A DNA stretch of 64,000 bases from the NCBI GenBank assembly GCA_963677185.1, contig OY781889.1:2976001-3040000 (forward strand). Reading direction: 5' to 3'. The position numbers and the translations under genes were made by a program. This document shows positions 33,398-42,617 of the stretch, piece after piece; the first letter of the stretch is position 1; every line of letters begins with the position of its first letter. Source of the DNA: G963677185 sp963677185 (GTDB lineage Bacteria; Bacillota; Syntrophomonadia; Syntrophomonadales; Syntrophomonadaceae). Below the pieces are notes generated by a model. It ran no database searches. It was given only the letters and a program-made list of their open reading frames with translations, and was not told the origin of the DNA.

Positions 33398-34273
33398 ATG
33401 GCCAAGTCATCCAAAGGCGACAAGCACGATGCCCCGTTGAACGTTGCCGCTGCCAAAAGCGCCGCCCGTCAAGCAACACATATAGCTCCTGAACATCAGG
33501 AAAAATTACTATATGGCTCTCTTAATAATATCAAGAACGTTATAGCGGTTATGAGCGGCAAAGGAGGGGTGGGCAAATCCTCAGTAACATCTTTGCTGGC
33601 TTGCAGCCTGACCCGCATGGGTCAAAAGGTTGGCATCCTGGACGCTGATATAACCGGCCCCAGCCAGCCACGGGCCTTCGGCCTGCGCCTTCCACCGATT
33701 GAAAATACAGATTATGGACTCGAGCCTCCGGTAACACCGCTGGGAATCAAAATGATGTCTATCAATTTCTTTCTTCCCAACGAAGACGATCCGGTAATCT
33801 GGCGCGGCCCAATGCTGGCCGGTGCCATTAGCCAGTTCTGGAACGAGGTTGATTGGCGGGAGCTCGATTACTTGCTGATAGACTTGCCCCCAGGAACCGG
33901 CGACGTTCCCCTCACCGTAATGCAAACCCTGCCCATTAACGGGATCGTGGTAGTAACCTCTCCACAGGACCTGGTTCTGATGGTGGTTAAAAAGACTATT
34001 AAAATGGCTAAAAAAATCAATGTTCCCATCCTGGGCATGGTTGAAAACATGAGTCACGTAGTTTGTCCCTGCTGTTCAGAAAAGCTCTTTATTTTTGGCG
34101 AAAGCAACGGTGCCCAGGTGGCTCAGAACCTGGGAATAGACTTCCTCGGAGACCTGGTCTGGGACGGAAAGCTGAACCAGCTGGTTGACAAGGGCAAAGT
34201 CGAGGAATATGCATCTCCACAGATGGATGCGGTGGCTGCCCGGATGATTTCCCGCCTCAGCTGGACACAATAG
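33398..34273 (+). CDS. Mrp/NBP35-family ATP-binding protein
   Basis: A 291-aa P-loop ATPase of the Mrp/MinD-like group that carries iron-sulfur clusters to apoproteins. It has the deviant Walker A motif SGKGGVGKSS, the segment LDADITGPSQPRAFG, and the Fe-S ligand pair VVCPCCSEK near the C-terminus. It lacks the N-terminal MIP18 (DUF59) domain. The start at 33398 is taken because AGGAGG lies 7 nt before it; the ATG at 33392 is only 1 nt from the ribosome site. The exonuclease gene follows at once. A role in cluster assembly, perhaps for the many Fe-S enzymes of an anaerobe, is inferred. Confidence 0.9.
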   Translation: MAKSSKGDKHDAPLNVAAAKSAARQATHIAPEHQEKLLYGSLNNIKNVIAVMSGKGGVGKSSVTSLLACSLTRMGQKVGILDADITGPSQPRAFGLRLPPIENTDYGLEPPVTPLGIKMMSINFFLPNEDDPVIWRGPMLAGAISQFWNEVDWRELDYLLIDLPPGTGDVPLTVMQTLPINGIVVVTSPQDLVLMVVKKTIKMAKKINVPILGMVENMSHVVCPCCSEKLFIFGESNGAQVAQNLGIDFLGDLVWDGKLNQLVDKGKVEEYASPQMDAVAARMISRLSWTQ

Positions 34274-34282
34274 AGGCTCATG

Positions 34283-35050
34283 ATGAATATATACAGCTGG
34301 AATGTCAATGGAGTGCGAGCGGTTCAGAAGAAAGGTTTTATCGACTGGGTAAACAACGTCCGGCCGGATATTCTGTGCTTGCAGGAAACCAAGGCCGAAC
34401 CAGGGCAACTGGATCAGGAACTGCTGAATATCGAAGGCTACCAGAGTTTCTGGAGTTCCGGGGTGAAAAAGGGATACAGCGGTGTCGCGATCTACAGTCG
34501 GACTGTTCCGAAATGCGTATCTTATGGTATAGGCATAGAACGCTTTGACTGTGAGGGTCGAATACTGGTCTGTGAGTACGATGATTTCGCCCTGTTCAAT
34601 ATCTATTTCCCCAACGGCCAGCAGGGCGAAGAACGGCTGCAATACAAGCTGGACTTTTATGACGCGCTGATGAATCACACTGCCGCACTGCGCAGCCAGG
34701 GCCGGCAGCTGATAATTACCGGCGACTTCAACACCGCCCATCATGAAATCGATTTGAAAAATGCCCGGGCCAACGAAAAAACCTCCGGTTTCCTGCCGAT
34801 CGAGCGGGAATACCTGACCAGATACATGGAACTTGGATTTGTCGATGTTTTCAGGCATTTGTATCCGGAAGAAATAAAATATACTTGGTGGAGTTTTCGG
34901 GCCAATGCCCGGACCAAAAATGTGGGCTGGAGAATTGACTATTTTCTGGTGTCAGATAACATGCTGGAACGAATAGATGACTGTGAAATAGTTAATGATG
35001 TTGCCGGTTCTGATCATTGCCCCATTATCCTGCACTTAAAAGCATTTTAA
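34283..35050 (+). CDS. Exodeoxyribonuclease III (class II AP endonuclease)
   Basis: A 255-aa EEP-fold nuclease of the ExoA/XthA group acting in base-excision repair at abasic sites. Motifs: NIYSWNVNGVRA, LQETKAEPGQL with the metal-binding Glu, ITGDFNTAHHEIDL with the catalytic Asp and Asn, and VAGSDHCPI with the catalytic His. Length matches bacterial ExoA (about 250-255 aa). GAGG lies 6 nt before the second ATG (34283), so I prefer this start to 34280. It follows the Mrp gene by 9 bp and is probably co-transcribed. Confidence 0.95.
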   Translation: MNIYSWNVNGVRAVQKKGFIDWVNNVRPDILCLQETKAEPGQLDQELLNIEGYQSFWSSGVKKGYSGVAIYSRTVPKCVSYGIGIERFDCEGRILVCEYDDFALFNIYFPNGQQGEERLQYKLDFYDALMNHTAALRSQGRQLIITGDFNTAHHEIDLKNARANEKTSGFLPIEREYLTRYMELGFVDVFRHLYPEEIKYTWWSFRANARTKNVGWRIDYFLVSDNMLERIDDCEIVNDVAGSDHCPIILHLKAF

Positions 35051-35250
35051 TCTTGAAACATCCGATTGCACAGGGATATAACTGGCTTTCCAGTTAAAAA
35101 TTAGGACCTTGGTACAGAAGTGAGAAGTGGCACAAGACCTTATTAAACCGAAAATTATGTGGATTTAACACCCGATAAACATTATAATAAACACAAGGTT
35201 GTTGACAATTTGAGACATATGCACTCGCTATCGTAAGGGGGTTGGTTATT

Positions 35251-35397
35251 GTGGTAACCAGACTGTTTATGGAGCTCAAAAGAATATTCGCCGAGCTTTC
35301 AGCAAGCATGATCCTAGGGAAAAATCAAGATGCCGCAGCCTTCGCTATGAAGCTTTCCGAAAAAAGTCGGGCGCTGGCGGAGGAACTGGCCAAATAG
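35251..35397 (+). CDS. Small conserved-looking protein, 48 aa
   Basis: A short plus-strand frame starts at GTG (35251), 9 nt after AAGGGGG, and codes for an amphipathic, helical peptide (VTRLFMELKRIFAELSASM and later AFAMKLSEKSRALAEELAK) ending in TAG. It is followed by a hairpin. The heptad-like spacing of Leu, Ile and Met suggests a coiled-coil or Spo0E-like two-helix fold, but the SGxELD motif of Spo0E is missing. I do not recognise a family. It is too short for a confident call. Confidence 0.45.
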   Translation: MVTRLFMELKRIFAELSASMILGKNQDAAAFAMKLSEKSRALAEELAK

Positions 35398-35428
35398 TAC
35401 ACAGATCCACAGGATCACAAGAGCATTA

Positions 35429-35452
35429 AAAGGCAGCTTAATAGCTGCCTTT
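35429..35452 (+). terminator. Hairpin terminator after the 48-aa gene
   Basis: AAAGGCAGCT pairs with AGCTGCCTTT around a TAAT loop (10 bp), about 30 nt past the small gene; only a short U tract follows. Confidence 0.6.
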
Positions 35453-35605
35453 AGCAGTTTAAATTATCCCGAACAGGGCTTATGCAGCGCAGGCAACAAT
35501 AATGTATTCAATCCAGCCCGGTTGATCTATAATTACACCAATGTTAAGAGCATTTCAAGCCTGAATGAAAGCCTATTTACTGATTGCGGGAGTGGTTGAG
35601 GAAGC

Positions 35606-36316
35606 ATGGAACGAGAAGTCTTAATCCATTTTGAACAAGTTGATAAATTTTATCACATGGGCGAGGTGGTTGTCGAAGCTCTCAAGCACGTCACTTTCGA
35701 CATCTATGACGGCGAATTATTATGCATAATCGGCCCCAGCGGCTCCGGAAAAAGTACATTACTTAATATTATCGGCGGAATGGACCGGCCTACCAGTGGC
35801 AGCTTGTTTTATGAGCAGAAGGACATGAGTCAGGCTAACGAAAAGGAGCTTACGGTATACCGCCGTAATCAGGTCGGATTTGTGTTTCAGTTTTATAACC
35901 TCATTCCCGACCTGACCGCTGAAGAAAATGTCGCCCTGGCAGCAGAACTGGTGGAAAATCCTTTTTCAGTGGCAAAGGTGCTGACCGATGTAGATCTGCT
36001 TGACCGCAGCCACCATTTTCCTTCCCAGCTTTCCGGCGGCGAACAGCAGCGGGTGTCAATTGCCAGAGCCATGGTTAAAAATCCCCGGCTGCTGCTTTGC
36101 GATGAGCCCACCGGCGCCCTGGACTACCAGACCGGTAAAGTGGTGCTGGAAACCCTAAAAAACATTAATGAAAAATATGGCAGCACCTTGATAATGGTAA
36201 CTCACAACAGTCCTATCGCTCTTATGGCTGATCGGGTGATTAAGATGCGCAGCGGCGAAATCGCCGAAATCCAGGTTAATGCCGAACCGCTCCCCCCTGA
36301 AAGGATTGAGTGGTAA
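35606..36316 (+). CDS. MacB/LolD-type ABC exporter ATP-binding protein
   Basis: A 236-aa ATPase with Walker A GPSGSGKSTLLNIIGG, the Q-loop FVFQFYNLIPDLTAEENV, signature SGGEQQRVSIARAM, Walker B LLLCDEPTGALD and the switch His TLIMVTHN. The pattern of MacB, LolD and FtsE proteins is clear from the DEPTGALD segment. It is followed with a TAATG overlap by an FtsX-like permease and a membrane-fusion protein, so the three form an efflux or extrusion system for peptides, drugs or lipids. Start ATG follows GAGGAAGC. No regulator is beside it. Confidence 0.93.
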   Translation: MEREVLIHFEQVDKFYHMGEVVVEALKHVTFDIYDGELLCIIGPSGSGKSTLLNIIGGMDRPTSGSLFYEQKDMSQANEKELTVYRRNQVGFVFQFYNLIPDLTAEENVALAAELVENPFSVAKVLTDVDLLDRSHHFPSQLSGGEQQRVSIARAMVKNPRLLLCDEPTGALDYQTGKVVLETLKNINEKYGSTLIMVTHNSPIALMADRVIKMRSGEIAEIQVNAEPLPPERIEW

Positions 36317-38715
36317 TGAATGCTCTGGCCAAAAAGCTGCTTCGGACAATCCAGTCCACGCTCGGCCAGTTTCTTGCCCTTGCCGCTATCGTAATGGTGG
36401 GTGTTTCAATCTATGTTGCCATGAACACCGCCCTTAACAATCTCAGCATGTCCCAGCAGGATTTCTATCGCAATCAGAATAACGCCGATTATTATTTCCA
36501 CGTGGTCAAAGCTCCAGAGACCATTATCTATGACATTGAAGGGATCGAAGGAGTTGCCCAGGCGGAGGGCCGCGTGCAAAAGGATCTTACCCTGTTGAAA
36601 CCCAGCGGAGAGCGTGGAACGGCGCGGATTAGCAGCTATCGCCTGCCTCTTGATGAGGGCATAAACCGTGTTCTTCTGCTTGAAGGCCGGGTATTCGACC
36701 GGGGAGACCACGGAACCCAGATTGAATGCCTGGTTGATCGCCTCTTTTATAACGCTCTTCGGCAAGAGGGCGAAGAATCCCTGGAGGTTGTGGCGGATGG
36801 CAAAAAAGTCACCATCAATATAGTAGGCGTAGCTACCACTCCTGAGTTTATGTACCCGGTTCTGGATACCAGCAATTTCTTCCCTGAACCTGGCAAATTC
36901 GGGATCGTGATGATCGAGCACAGCCAGGCCCAGCAAATCCTCAACATGCAGGGCCAGGTAAATCAGATTGTAATCAGGACCAATCCCGGTGCTGATGAGG
37001 ATACGATCAAGCTCCAGGTTGAAAGCCTGCTAAAGCCTTATGGGTTTATCACTTCTTATCCAAAGAAAGACCAGTTAAGCAACAGCATCGTGGATTCCGA
37101 GCTCAACCAGCTGGCTACCACTTCGGCCATCTTTCCCATGATATTTTTTCTGGTGGCGGCTGGCATCCAGTTTGTCATTCTCACCCGCCTGATTCGCAAC
37201 CAGCGTTTGCAAATAGGGATAATGAAAGCCCTGGGCTATTCAAATAATGCGATAGTCACCTATTACAGCAGTTATGCCCTGGCAGTGAGCATGGTCGGAA
37301 CTCTGGCCGGCATTATTTTGGGACTGTTCATGGCCCGGGCAATTGCCGACCAGTATTCAAGCTATTTCAACCTCCCTTATACACTGGGCGGAATCAGCAT
37401 CGAATCAATAATCTCCAGTTTCTTTATGACCCTGATTATTGGAGGTCTATCAGGTTTTCTGGCCTCTTACCGCATAACCCGGATTAATCCGGCTGAAGCC
37501 ATGCGCACTGAACCACCGCGGCATGTACGTAAAAGCCCTCTGGAGAAGTGGAGATGGTTATGGAAACATCTGGCCAGCAGTTTAAAAATGAGCTTCCGCT
37601 CGCTGACCCGCAATCGTTCCCGCACCCTGGTCACTATCGGCGGCATTTCGGCCTCGGTGATGGTATTGATGCTGGCATTTTTCATGAATGACTGCACCGT
37701 TTATATGATTTCACGCCAATATGAGCAGGAAAACATGTACAATTATATTATCCATTTCTCTGCCCCGCTCAAGACGGCAGAGATTAATTACTGGAAACGC
37801 TGGGATGAAGTGACCGTTATAGAACCGCGTATGGAAATACCGGCAAAATTCTGGAAGAAGGGTTTTAAAACAATTTCCAGCGCCGGCAGTGAAGATGATG
37901 TGATAATCGGCCTGCCGGTGGGCTGCAAATTGAAAACGGTGCTTACGAGCAGCGATGTGCCGATATACGTCCCCGAAGACGGGATTATCGTCAGCGATCG
38001 TCTGGCTAAAAAGCTGAACCTTGCTATCGGCGACAATGTAAGCGGCGAAACCCGACTGGGCATGGGCCCGGACCGCGATTTCGAACTCAAAGTCATTGGT
38101 ATTAACACTCAGTATCTGGGTATGTCGTCTTTCGTATCATTAAACACCGCCAACCGCATGCTCAGGGAAAACGACCTGGCTAATGCGGTCATGATGACAG
38201 TTGACGAATCCCATACCAGCTCTTTTGAAAAGCGATTCCAGGATATGAACAATGTTTCATCCGTTTTAAGCAAAGACAAGGAGCTTGACAACCTTAATAA
38301 GCTGATGGAAAGCATGATCTATTACATCGGAATAATGTTAATATTTTCCATGATTTTAGGCATCGCTATCGTGTACAATTCGATCATAATGAGCTTTACC
38401 GAAAGAAAGCGGGAACTGGCTACGATGATGGTGCTGGGCTTTCACCGGCGGGAAATCGGGCGGATGCTGTTTAACGACATTTCCCTGCAGTCGGTGCTGG
38501 GAGTGCTGATCGGACTGCCGCTAGGCCGAGTATTGGGTGAAGCCATGATGAAGGCCATGGAAAGCGACCTTTACGTTTTTCCGATTGTTATCTATCCTCA
38601 AACCTATTTCATAACCACCGGGTTGTCGATATTGTTTGTATTGGGCGGCTATTTCATTTCGGTAAGACGCCTCGGGGAGCTCGACATGGTCGAGATCCTG
38701 AAAGGGCTGGAATAA
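36316..38715 (+). CDS. FtsX-like/MacB-type permease
   Basis: This 800-aa membrane protein starts at ATG in TAATG, shared with the ATPase stop. It has an N-terminal membrane helix (LGQFLALAAIVMVGVSIYVA), a large extracytoplasmic domain (about 40-270), three helices around 275-385, a cytoplasmic stretch, then a second copy of the same layout (helix around 450, extracytoplasmic domain, three helices at 675-795). The FtsX signature is seen twice, for example AGIQFVILTRLIRNQRLQIG and VYNSIIMSFTERKREL with ALGYSN and VLGFHR. This two-fold arrangement is that of large bacterial FtsX permeases with both halves fused. It moves hydrophobic or peptide cargo with the fusion protein downstream. Confidence 0.92.
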   Translation: MNALAKKLLRTIQSTLGQFLALAAIVMVGVSIYVAMNTALNNLSMSQQDFYRNQNNADYYFHVVKAPETIIYDIEGIEGVAQAEGRVQKDLTLLKPSGERGTARISSYRLPLDEGINRVLLLEGRVFDRGDHGTQIECLVDRLFYNALRQEGEESLEVVADGKKVTINIVGVATTPEFMYPVLDTSNFFPEPGKFGIVMIEHSQAQQILNMQGQVNQIVIRTNPGADEDTIKLQVESLLKPYGFITSYPKKDQLSNSIVDSELNQLATTSAIFPMIFFLVAAGIQFVILTRLIRNQRLQIGIMKALGYSNNAIVTYYSSYALAVSMVGTLAGIILGLFMARAIADQYSSYFNLPYTLGGISIESIISSFFMTLIIGGLSGFLASYRITRINPAEAMRTEPPRHVRKSPLEKWRWLWKHLASSLKMSFRSLTRNRSRTLVTIGGISASVMVLMLAFFMNDCTVYMISRQYEQENMYNYIIHFSAPLKTAEINYWKRWDEVTVIEPRMEIPAKFWKKGFKTISSAGSEDDVIIGLPVGCKLKTVLTSSDVPIYVPEDGIIVSDRLAKKLNLAIGDNVSGETRLGMGPDRDFELKVIGINTQYLGMSSFVSLNTANRMLRENDLANAVMMTVDESHTSSFEKRFQDMNNVSSVLSKDKELDNLNKLMESMIYYIGIMLIFSMILGIAIVYNSIIMSFTERKRELATMMVLGFHRREIGRMLFNDISLQSVLGVLIGLPLGRVLGEAMMKAMESDLYVFPIVIYPQTYFITTGLSILFVLGGYFISVRRLGELDMVEILKGLE

Positions 38716-38745
38716 TTGATATATCCATAGATGAGGGGGATGTCC

Positions 38746-40029
38746 ATGCTTAAGAAAAAGTGGTTCTGGCCGGCAATCGGTGCGGTTGTTGTTATAATCG
38801 CCGCTGCAGCCTGGTATACAAGCAGCTCTGTTCAGATCGATGCGGCGCAAGCAGAAAAAGGCGATATCACCATCGAGCTTGAAGAGACCGGCTATACCGA
38901 AGCAGTCAGCGAATACACCCTGGAATCCCCTAAAACCGCCCGGGTGGTAGCTGTTTATACACGGGTTGGCGAAAAGGTCAATGCTGAACAGGACCTTATT
39001 CTCCTGGACAACCTGGAAGCAGATAACCTGACTGTCGGCATCAAGTCGGAGATTACCAGCATCAAAGCCCAGATCGTTTCTATACAGGAACAGCTGGAGC
39101 CGGTCAATACCCAGATAGCCGCCAGCCAGTCAGCATTAACCACTGAACAGAACAGTTCCGAAAACCTGGCCATGGAGGTAAAACAATCTCAGGAAAACTA
39201 TGATCGCATGTCTCAACTCTACCAGGCAGACGCAATCAGCAAAGTGGAATATGAAACCGCCGATTATGAGTTGAAAACAGCTGAAAACCTTTATCATAGC
39301 AGCCAGGAAAACGTTATCGGCCTGAATATGCAGCTGGATAGCCTCAACCGCCAGAAAAGCCAGATTGAATCGGATATCGGGTACATGAGCGAACAACTGG
39401 ATACGCGGCAGTCAGACCTGTCCGATCTTGAATCCGAGCTGGTGGTTTCAAGCCTGAATGGCGGGCATATTCTTGAGTTGCCAGCAAAAGCCGGTCAGGT
39501 AGTTGCCCCGGGCACACCCCTGGTAAAAATTGGCGGCACCGGCCTGCTGCAGATTAAGGCCGATATTTTAAGCGATGACATGTCCGGAGTCAAGGAAGGC
39601 CAGAAAGTACTGATAACAGCCCCGGTACTTGGCGAGGAGGTCTTGTCTGGAGAGGTAAGGCAGATTTATCCCAGCGCCTTTGAAAAAACCTCCGCCCTGG
39701 GAGTTGTTCAGCGCCGGGTCAGCGTAATCATCAGCCTTGGCCAGAACACCATTCTCAAGCCAGGCTATGAGGTCACTGTAAGCATTGAAACCGACCAGCA
39801 CCAGGATATACTGCGGCTGCCTCGCCAGTCAGTGCGCAGCAAAGCTGACGGCAGCTATGAGGTTATGCTGGTGGATGGAGGTAAAATCAAGATATGCCCG
39901 GTTAATGTAGGTCTCAAAAACCAGGACTGGATAGAGATTACAGACGGCATTAAAGCCGGTGACCAGGTTGTTAAGGATGCAAGTCAAAACCTGGCCGCCG
40001 GTTCGAGAGTGACCATAAAAACACCTTAA
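38746..40029 (+). CDS. Efflux membrane-fusion protein (HlyD/MacA family)
   Basis: A 427-aa periplasmic-adaptor-like protein. It has an N-terminal membrane anchor (WFWPAIGAVVVIIAAAAW), two long coiled-coil arms (about 100-215), split lipoyl halves (SPKTARVVAVYTRVGEKVNA and LVVSSLNGGHILELPAKAGQ), a beta-barrel and a C-terminal domain. AGGGGG lies 7 nt before ATG 38746, which I prefer to the earlier ATGs at 38731 and 38740. It completes the exporter with the two genes before it. In a Gram-positive cell without an outer membrane it would act on the outer face of the membrane; homologues occur widely in Clostridia. Confidence 0.88.
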   Translation: MLKKKWFWPAIGAVVVIIAAAAWYTSSSVQIDAAQAEKGDITIELEETGYTEAVSEYTLESPKTARVVAVYTRVGEKVNAEQDLILLDNLEADNLTVGIKSEITSIKAQIVSIQEQLEPVNTQIAASQSALTTEQNSSENLAMEVKQSQENYDRMSQLYQADAISKVEYETADYELKTAENLYHSSQENVIGLNMQLDSLNRQKSQIESDIGYMSEQLDTRQSDLSDLESELVVSSLNGGHILELPAKAGQVVAPGTPLVKIGGTGLLQIKADILSDDMSGVKEGQKVLITAPVLGEEVLSGEVRQIYPSAFEKTSALGVVQRRVSVIISLGQNTILKPGYEVTVSIETDQHQDILRLPRQSVRSKADGSYEVMLVDGGKIKICPVNVGLKNQDWIEITDGIKAGDQVVKDASQNLAAGSRVTIKTP

Positions 40030-40037
40030 ACGCCTGG

Positions 40038-41144
40038 CTATTCTTCGCAGGTTTCAGACCGTTTAGCCAGCCATGCAGACAGGAAGGGGAAAACCTTGGT
40101 GCGGGCTGTTTCTCCCAGAATCAACCCCCCATGTCCCACATTGAACTCGCGATAGGTTTTGTCCTTGCTGGAAAGGTAGCTTAAAGAGGCTTCAGTCTGA
40201 TGAGGAAGGGCTATATGATCGCGGCTGCCTACCAGTGCCAGCAAGTTGGCCTTTATCTTCTGGAGCTGCACCCGGCGTCCTCTCAAGACGATTTGATTCT
40301 TTATAAGCTTGTTCCCCTGGTAAAAATCTCTTATCCAGTCACGGTAAGCCCCACCCGGGAAATTGATGTTGTCTTTGGTCCATTTGTTGAGGTATTTCCA
40401 GAAATCCGGGGATTCATCGTCGTTAATGGTCTTCCACAAGCGGCTGTAGGTTCCCCAGTAATTATTCATAGGATTCAGCATGCGCGTACCCCAATCAATA
40501 AAGTCGGCCGGTACAAGCTCCAGGGTGTCGGCGATGCGATCCGGATCATAGCCCTTGGCCCGCAGCCATACGTCGTAAAGGCCAGCCCGGTTGAAATCGA
40601 TAGGTACAGCCAGGTAAACCAGGTTGCGCAGAATAGGCTTATCGAACAGAGCTGCATACATGGTTGTTATCGTCCCCCCCATGCAGTAGCCTATTATTGT
40701 TATATCTGGAGTGCCTGCACAGCGGGCTACCCGCTTGGCCGACGGAGCCACGTAGTCATATACGAAATCGGCATATGTCAAATCGCGGTCTTCCCATTCA
40801 AATTCTCCCCAGTCCAGCAAATAAACATCATAGCCATCGTTGACCAGATACTCGACCAGGCTGTTGTTGGGCGCCAGGTCCATAACGTAGGGCTTGTTGA
40901 TAAGCGCATAAATCATCAATATCGGGGTTTTATAGCGTTTTTCGGTGCTGGCTTGATAATGGTACAGGCGGGCCTTGTTTTTTTGCCAGAGGATTTCCTT
41001 TGGCGATACACCGGTAGCCGGCTTATGATCGTAGTATAGTATTTCCAACCAGCGCATAGTGCTCCATAAAGCATGAAGATGGGCGCTGGCTATTATTTCT
41101 CCCGCCTGTTCAGGCGTACTGCTCTTGATTACATATTCGTCCAT
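40038..41144 (-). CDS. phaC: Class III/IV-type polyhydroxyalkanoate synthase subunit PhaC
   Basis: The 368-aa alpha/beta-hydrolase polymerises (R)-3-hydroxyacyl-CoA into PHA granules. The lipase-like box is GYCMGG with the active Cys, the catalytic Asp is in VGSRDHIALP and the His in NVGHGGLILGE. The length (about 355-370 aa) and lack of a long N-terminal domain are those of the two-subunit classes III and IV. Start ATG behind GGAGGG. The partner-like gene lies 24 bp upstream and the CBS-domain gene before that, all on the minus strand. PHA storage is known from Syntrophomonas, so this fits the taxonomic suggestion. Confidence 0.93.
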   Translation of the reverse strand: MDEYVIKSSTPEQAGEIIASAHLHALWSTMRWLEILYYDHKPATGVSPKEILWQKNKARLYHYQASTEKRYKTPILMIYALINKPYVMDLAPNNSLVEYLVNDGYDVYLLDWGEFEWEDRDLTYADFVYDYVAPSAKRVARCAGTPDITIIGYCMGGTITTMYAALFDKPILRNLVYLAVPIDFNRAGLYDVWLRAKGYDPDRIADTLELVPADFIDWGTRMLNPMNNYWGTYSRLWKTINDDESPDFWKYLNKWTKDNINFPGGAYRDWIRDFYQGNKLIKNQIVLRGRRVQLQKIKANLLALVGSRDHIALPHQTEASLSYLSSKDKTYREFNVGHGGLILGETARTKVFPFLSAWLAKRSETCEE

Positions 41145-41168
41145 AATTGCCCTCCTATCTGCCTTGCT

Positions 41169-41690
41169 CTATGAACCTTTAAGCATATCCTTTAGTTCCT
41201 GCAGGCATTCCTTTATACTGGCCAGGTCCGTTTCCAAACCACCTACCTGGGTCTTAACATCCTGAAGCTGCTTTTCCATTCGGGTCTGGTTATCTATCAT
41301 CACCGTGTTGTCTGCTTCCACCTCCGAATGGAAGACCTTTTCTTCCTTCAGTTCATTTTCTTCATTCTTCGATATTTCATCGATCAGATAATCTTCGATG
41401 CGATCCACCTTGGATTCTAGTGATACCACCAGTTCAGCTACCCGGGCCATATCCCGGCGAGTGGCAAAAGGGGTATCCTTCATATATTTGGTCGCCAGAT
41501 CATTTTTAAACTTCAGATACTGCAAGTAGGAGTTCAGTATGAGGTCCAGACCGTCGGCAAAGCCCTGTGAATTGACCATTTGCAGCATAGAAGACCCGAA
41601 TGCCTTTTCGAAGGCAAAATACATATCCTCCCATATTTTATATGGATTTGGTATGACGGTTAAATCAGTCTGTTTGCTTTCATTATCCAT
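41169..41690 (-). CDS. phaE: PhaE/PhaR-like PHA synthase subunit
   Basis: A 173-aa helical, coiled-coil protein. The segment PFATRRDMARVAELVVSLES with a preceding aromatic region (YKIWEDMYFAFEKAFGSSM) resembles the C-terminal region of PhaE and the PhaR subunit, which activate the small PhaC enzymes; the C-terminal third is acidic and coiled-coil. It is shorter than class III PhaE (about 350 aa) and close to class IV PhaR in size. It lies directly before phaC with 24 bp between. Assignment rests on the short motif plus position. Confidence 0.75.
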   Translation of the reverse strand: MDNESKQTDLTVIPNPYKIWEDMYFAFEKAFGSSMLQMVNSQGFADGLDLILNSYLQYLKFKNDLATKYMKDTPFATRRDMARVAELVVSLESKVDRIEDYLIDEISKNEENELKEEKVFHSEVEADNTVMIDNQTRMEKQLQDVKTQVGGLETDLASIKECLQELKDMLKGS

Positions 41691-41722
41691 GAAGCCATGC
41701 CTCCCTTAGCAGATTTCCCTGG

Positions 41723-42391
41723 CTATTGCTTGACCAGCACCGATTCGATGTGAAAACCAGCCTGTTTCAAGTCTTCCACCAGGGCTTCTGACTCAACGGT
41801 GTTAACCCTGATAATCAACAAATGCCGTTCATTTTTAATGGGCAATGTCAGCATATTTTCAACTATGGAATTATGCTTGCATAAAACCTTGCCCAGCGTA
41901 ATCAACTCGGACGCAATGTTTTCCAGACGGATATTGATTCGCGAACCCCGCTGGTTGATGCTGAACATTTCCAGAAACGCATCGAAAATATCCGTTTGCG
42001 TAATTATGCCCACTAGCTTGCCGTTATCGTCCAGAACCGGCATTCCCCCAATTTTGCTGTCACGCAGGATCTTGGCGGCCTGTTCGATATACGCATCTTT
42101 AGAAATGGTGATGAGTTCCCGGTCAATCGGCACAATATCCTTGACCCTTACCTTATTAAGCAGTTGTTCTTGATCGGCAGGAAGATAACGCGTGGCCACC
42201 GAGGTGCCGCGCAGGTTGATGTCCGGGCGGGACCCCAGGTCGGTGCGGGTCACCATGCCAACCAGGCGGCCGCGTTCTAGAACAGGCAGGCGCCGCAGCT
42301 TGCGAGTCTGCATAGTATTCCACAAATCTCCAATAGTGGTATCAGGCGTGCAGGTTATCGGATTGGGGGTCATTTTGTCTTTAACCTTCAT
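41723..42391 (-). CDS. CBS-domain protein with C-terminal ACT-like domain
   Basis: A 222-aa protein with tandem CBS domains (about 1-60 and 84-140; signature segments KMTPNPITCTPDTTIGDLW and LVGIITQTDIFDAFLEMF), which bind adenine nucleotides, then an ACT-like domain (about 150-222). This layout is that of AcuB-type proteins, regulators of short-chain acyl-CoA metabolism. It is 33 bp upstream of the PhaE-like gene, so it may sense energy state for PHA turnover; this is inference. The upstream GGGG is about 11 nt from the ATG used here. Confidence 0.8.
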   Translation of the reverse strand: MKVKDKMTPNPITCTPDTTIGDLWNTMQTRKLRRLPVLERGRLVGMVTRTDLGSRPDINLRGTSVATRYLPADQEQLLNKVRVKDIVPIDRELITISKDAYIEQAAKILRDSKIGGMPVLDDNGKLVGIITQTDIFDAFLEMFSINQRGSRINIRLENIASELITLGKVLCKHNSIVENMLTLPIKNERHLLIIRVNTVESEALVEDLKQAGFHIESVLVKQ

Positions 42392-42617
42392 ACGCAATCA
42401 TCCCCGCTTTCTAAAGTATATGATTAATAAAAAGGAAGCTCACAGGATCCTGGCGTTCCATAACCATGGATGGCACAGGTTAGTAGGGCTTGTTAATAGT
42501 ATCACTCCAAGCTCGAATGCTGTCAATGCTTGTTAGTATATGTCTGAAGGACTCCCAAGGCGTAATTTGAAGAAATGCTAATATTTTGCAGTAAAATCAA
42601 AAGCTTGCTGAAACGGG

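Noticed and set aside
34076..34858. 260-aa minus-strand frame opposite the Mrp and exonuclease genes
   Set aside because: It spans the end of one gene and most of another on the opposite strand, both with clear motifs.
40200..41039. 279-aa plus-strand frame opposite phaC
   Set aside because: Antisense of phaC, which has its full catalytic triad; no ribosome site.
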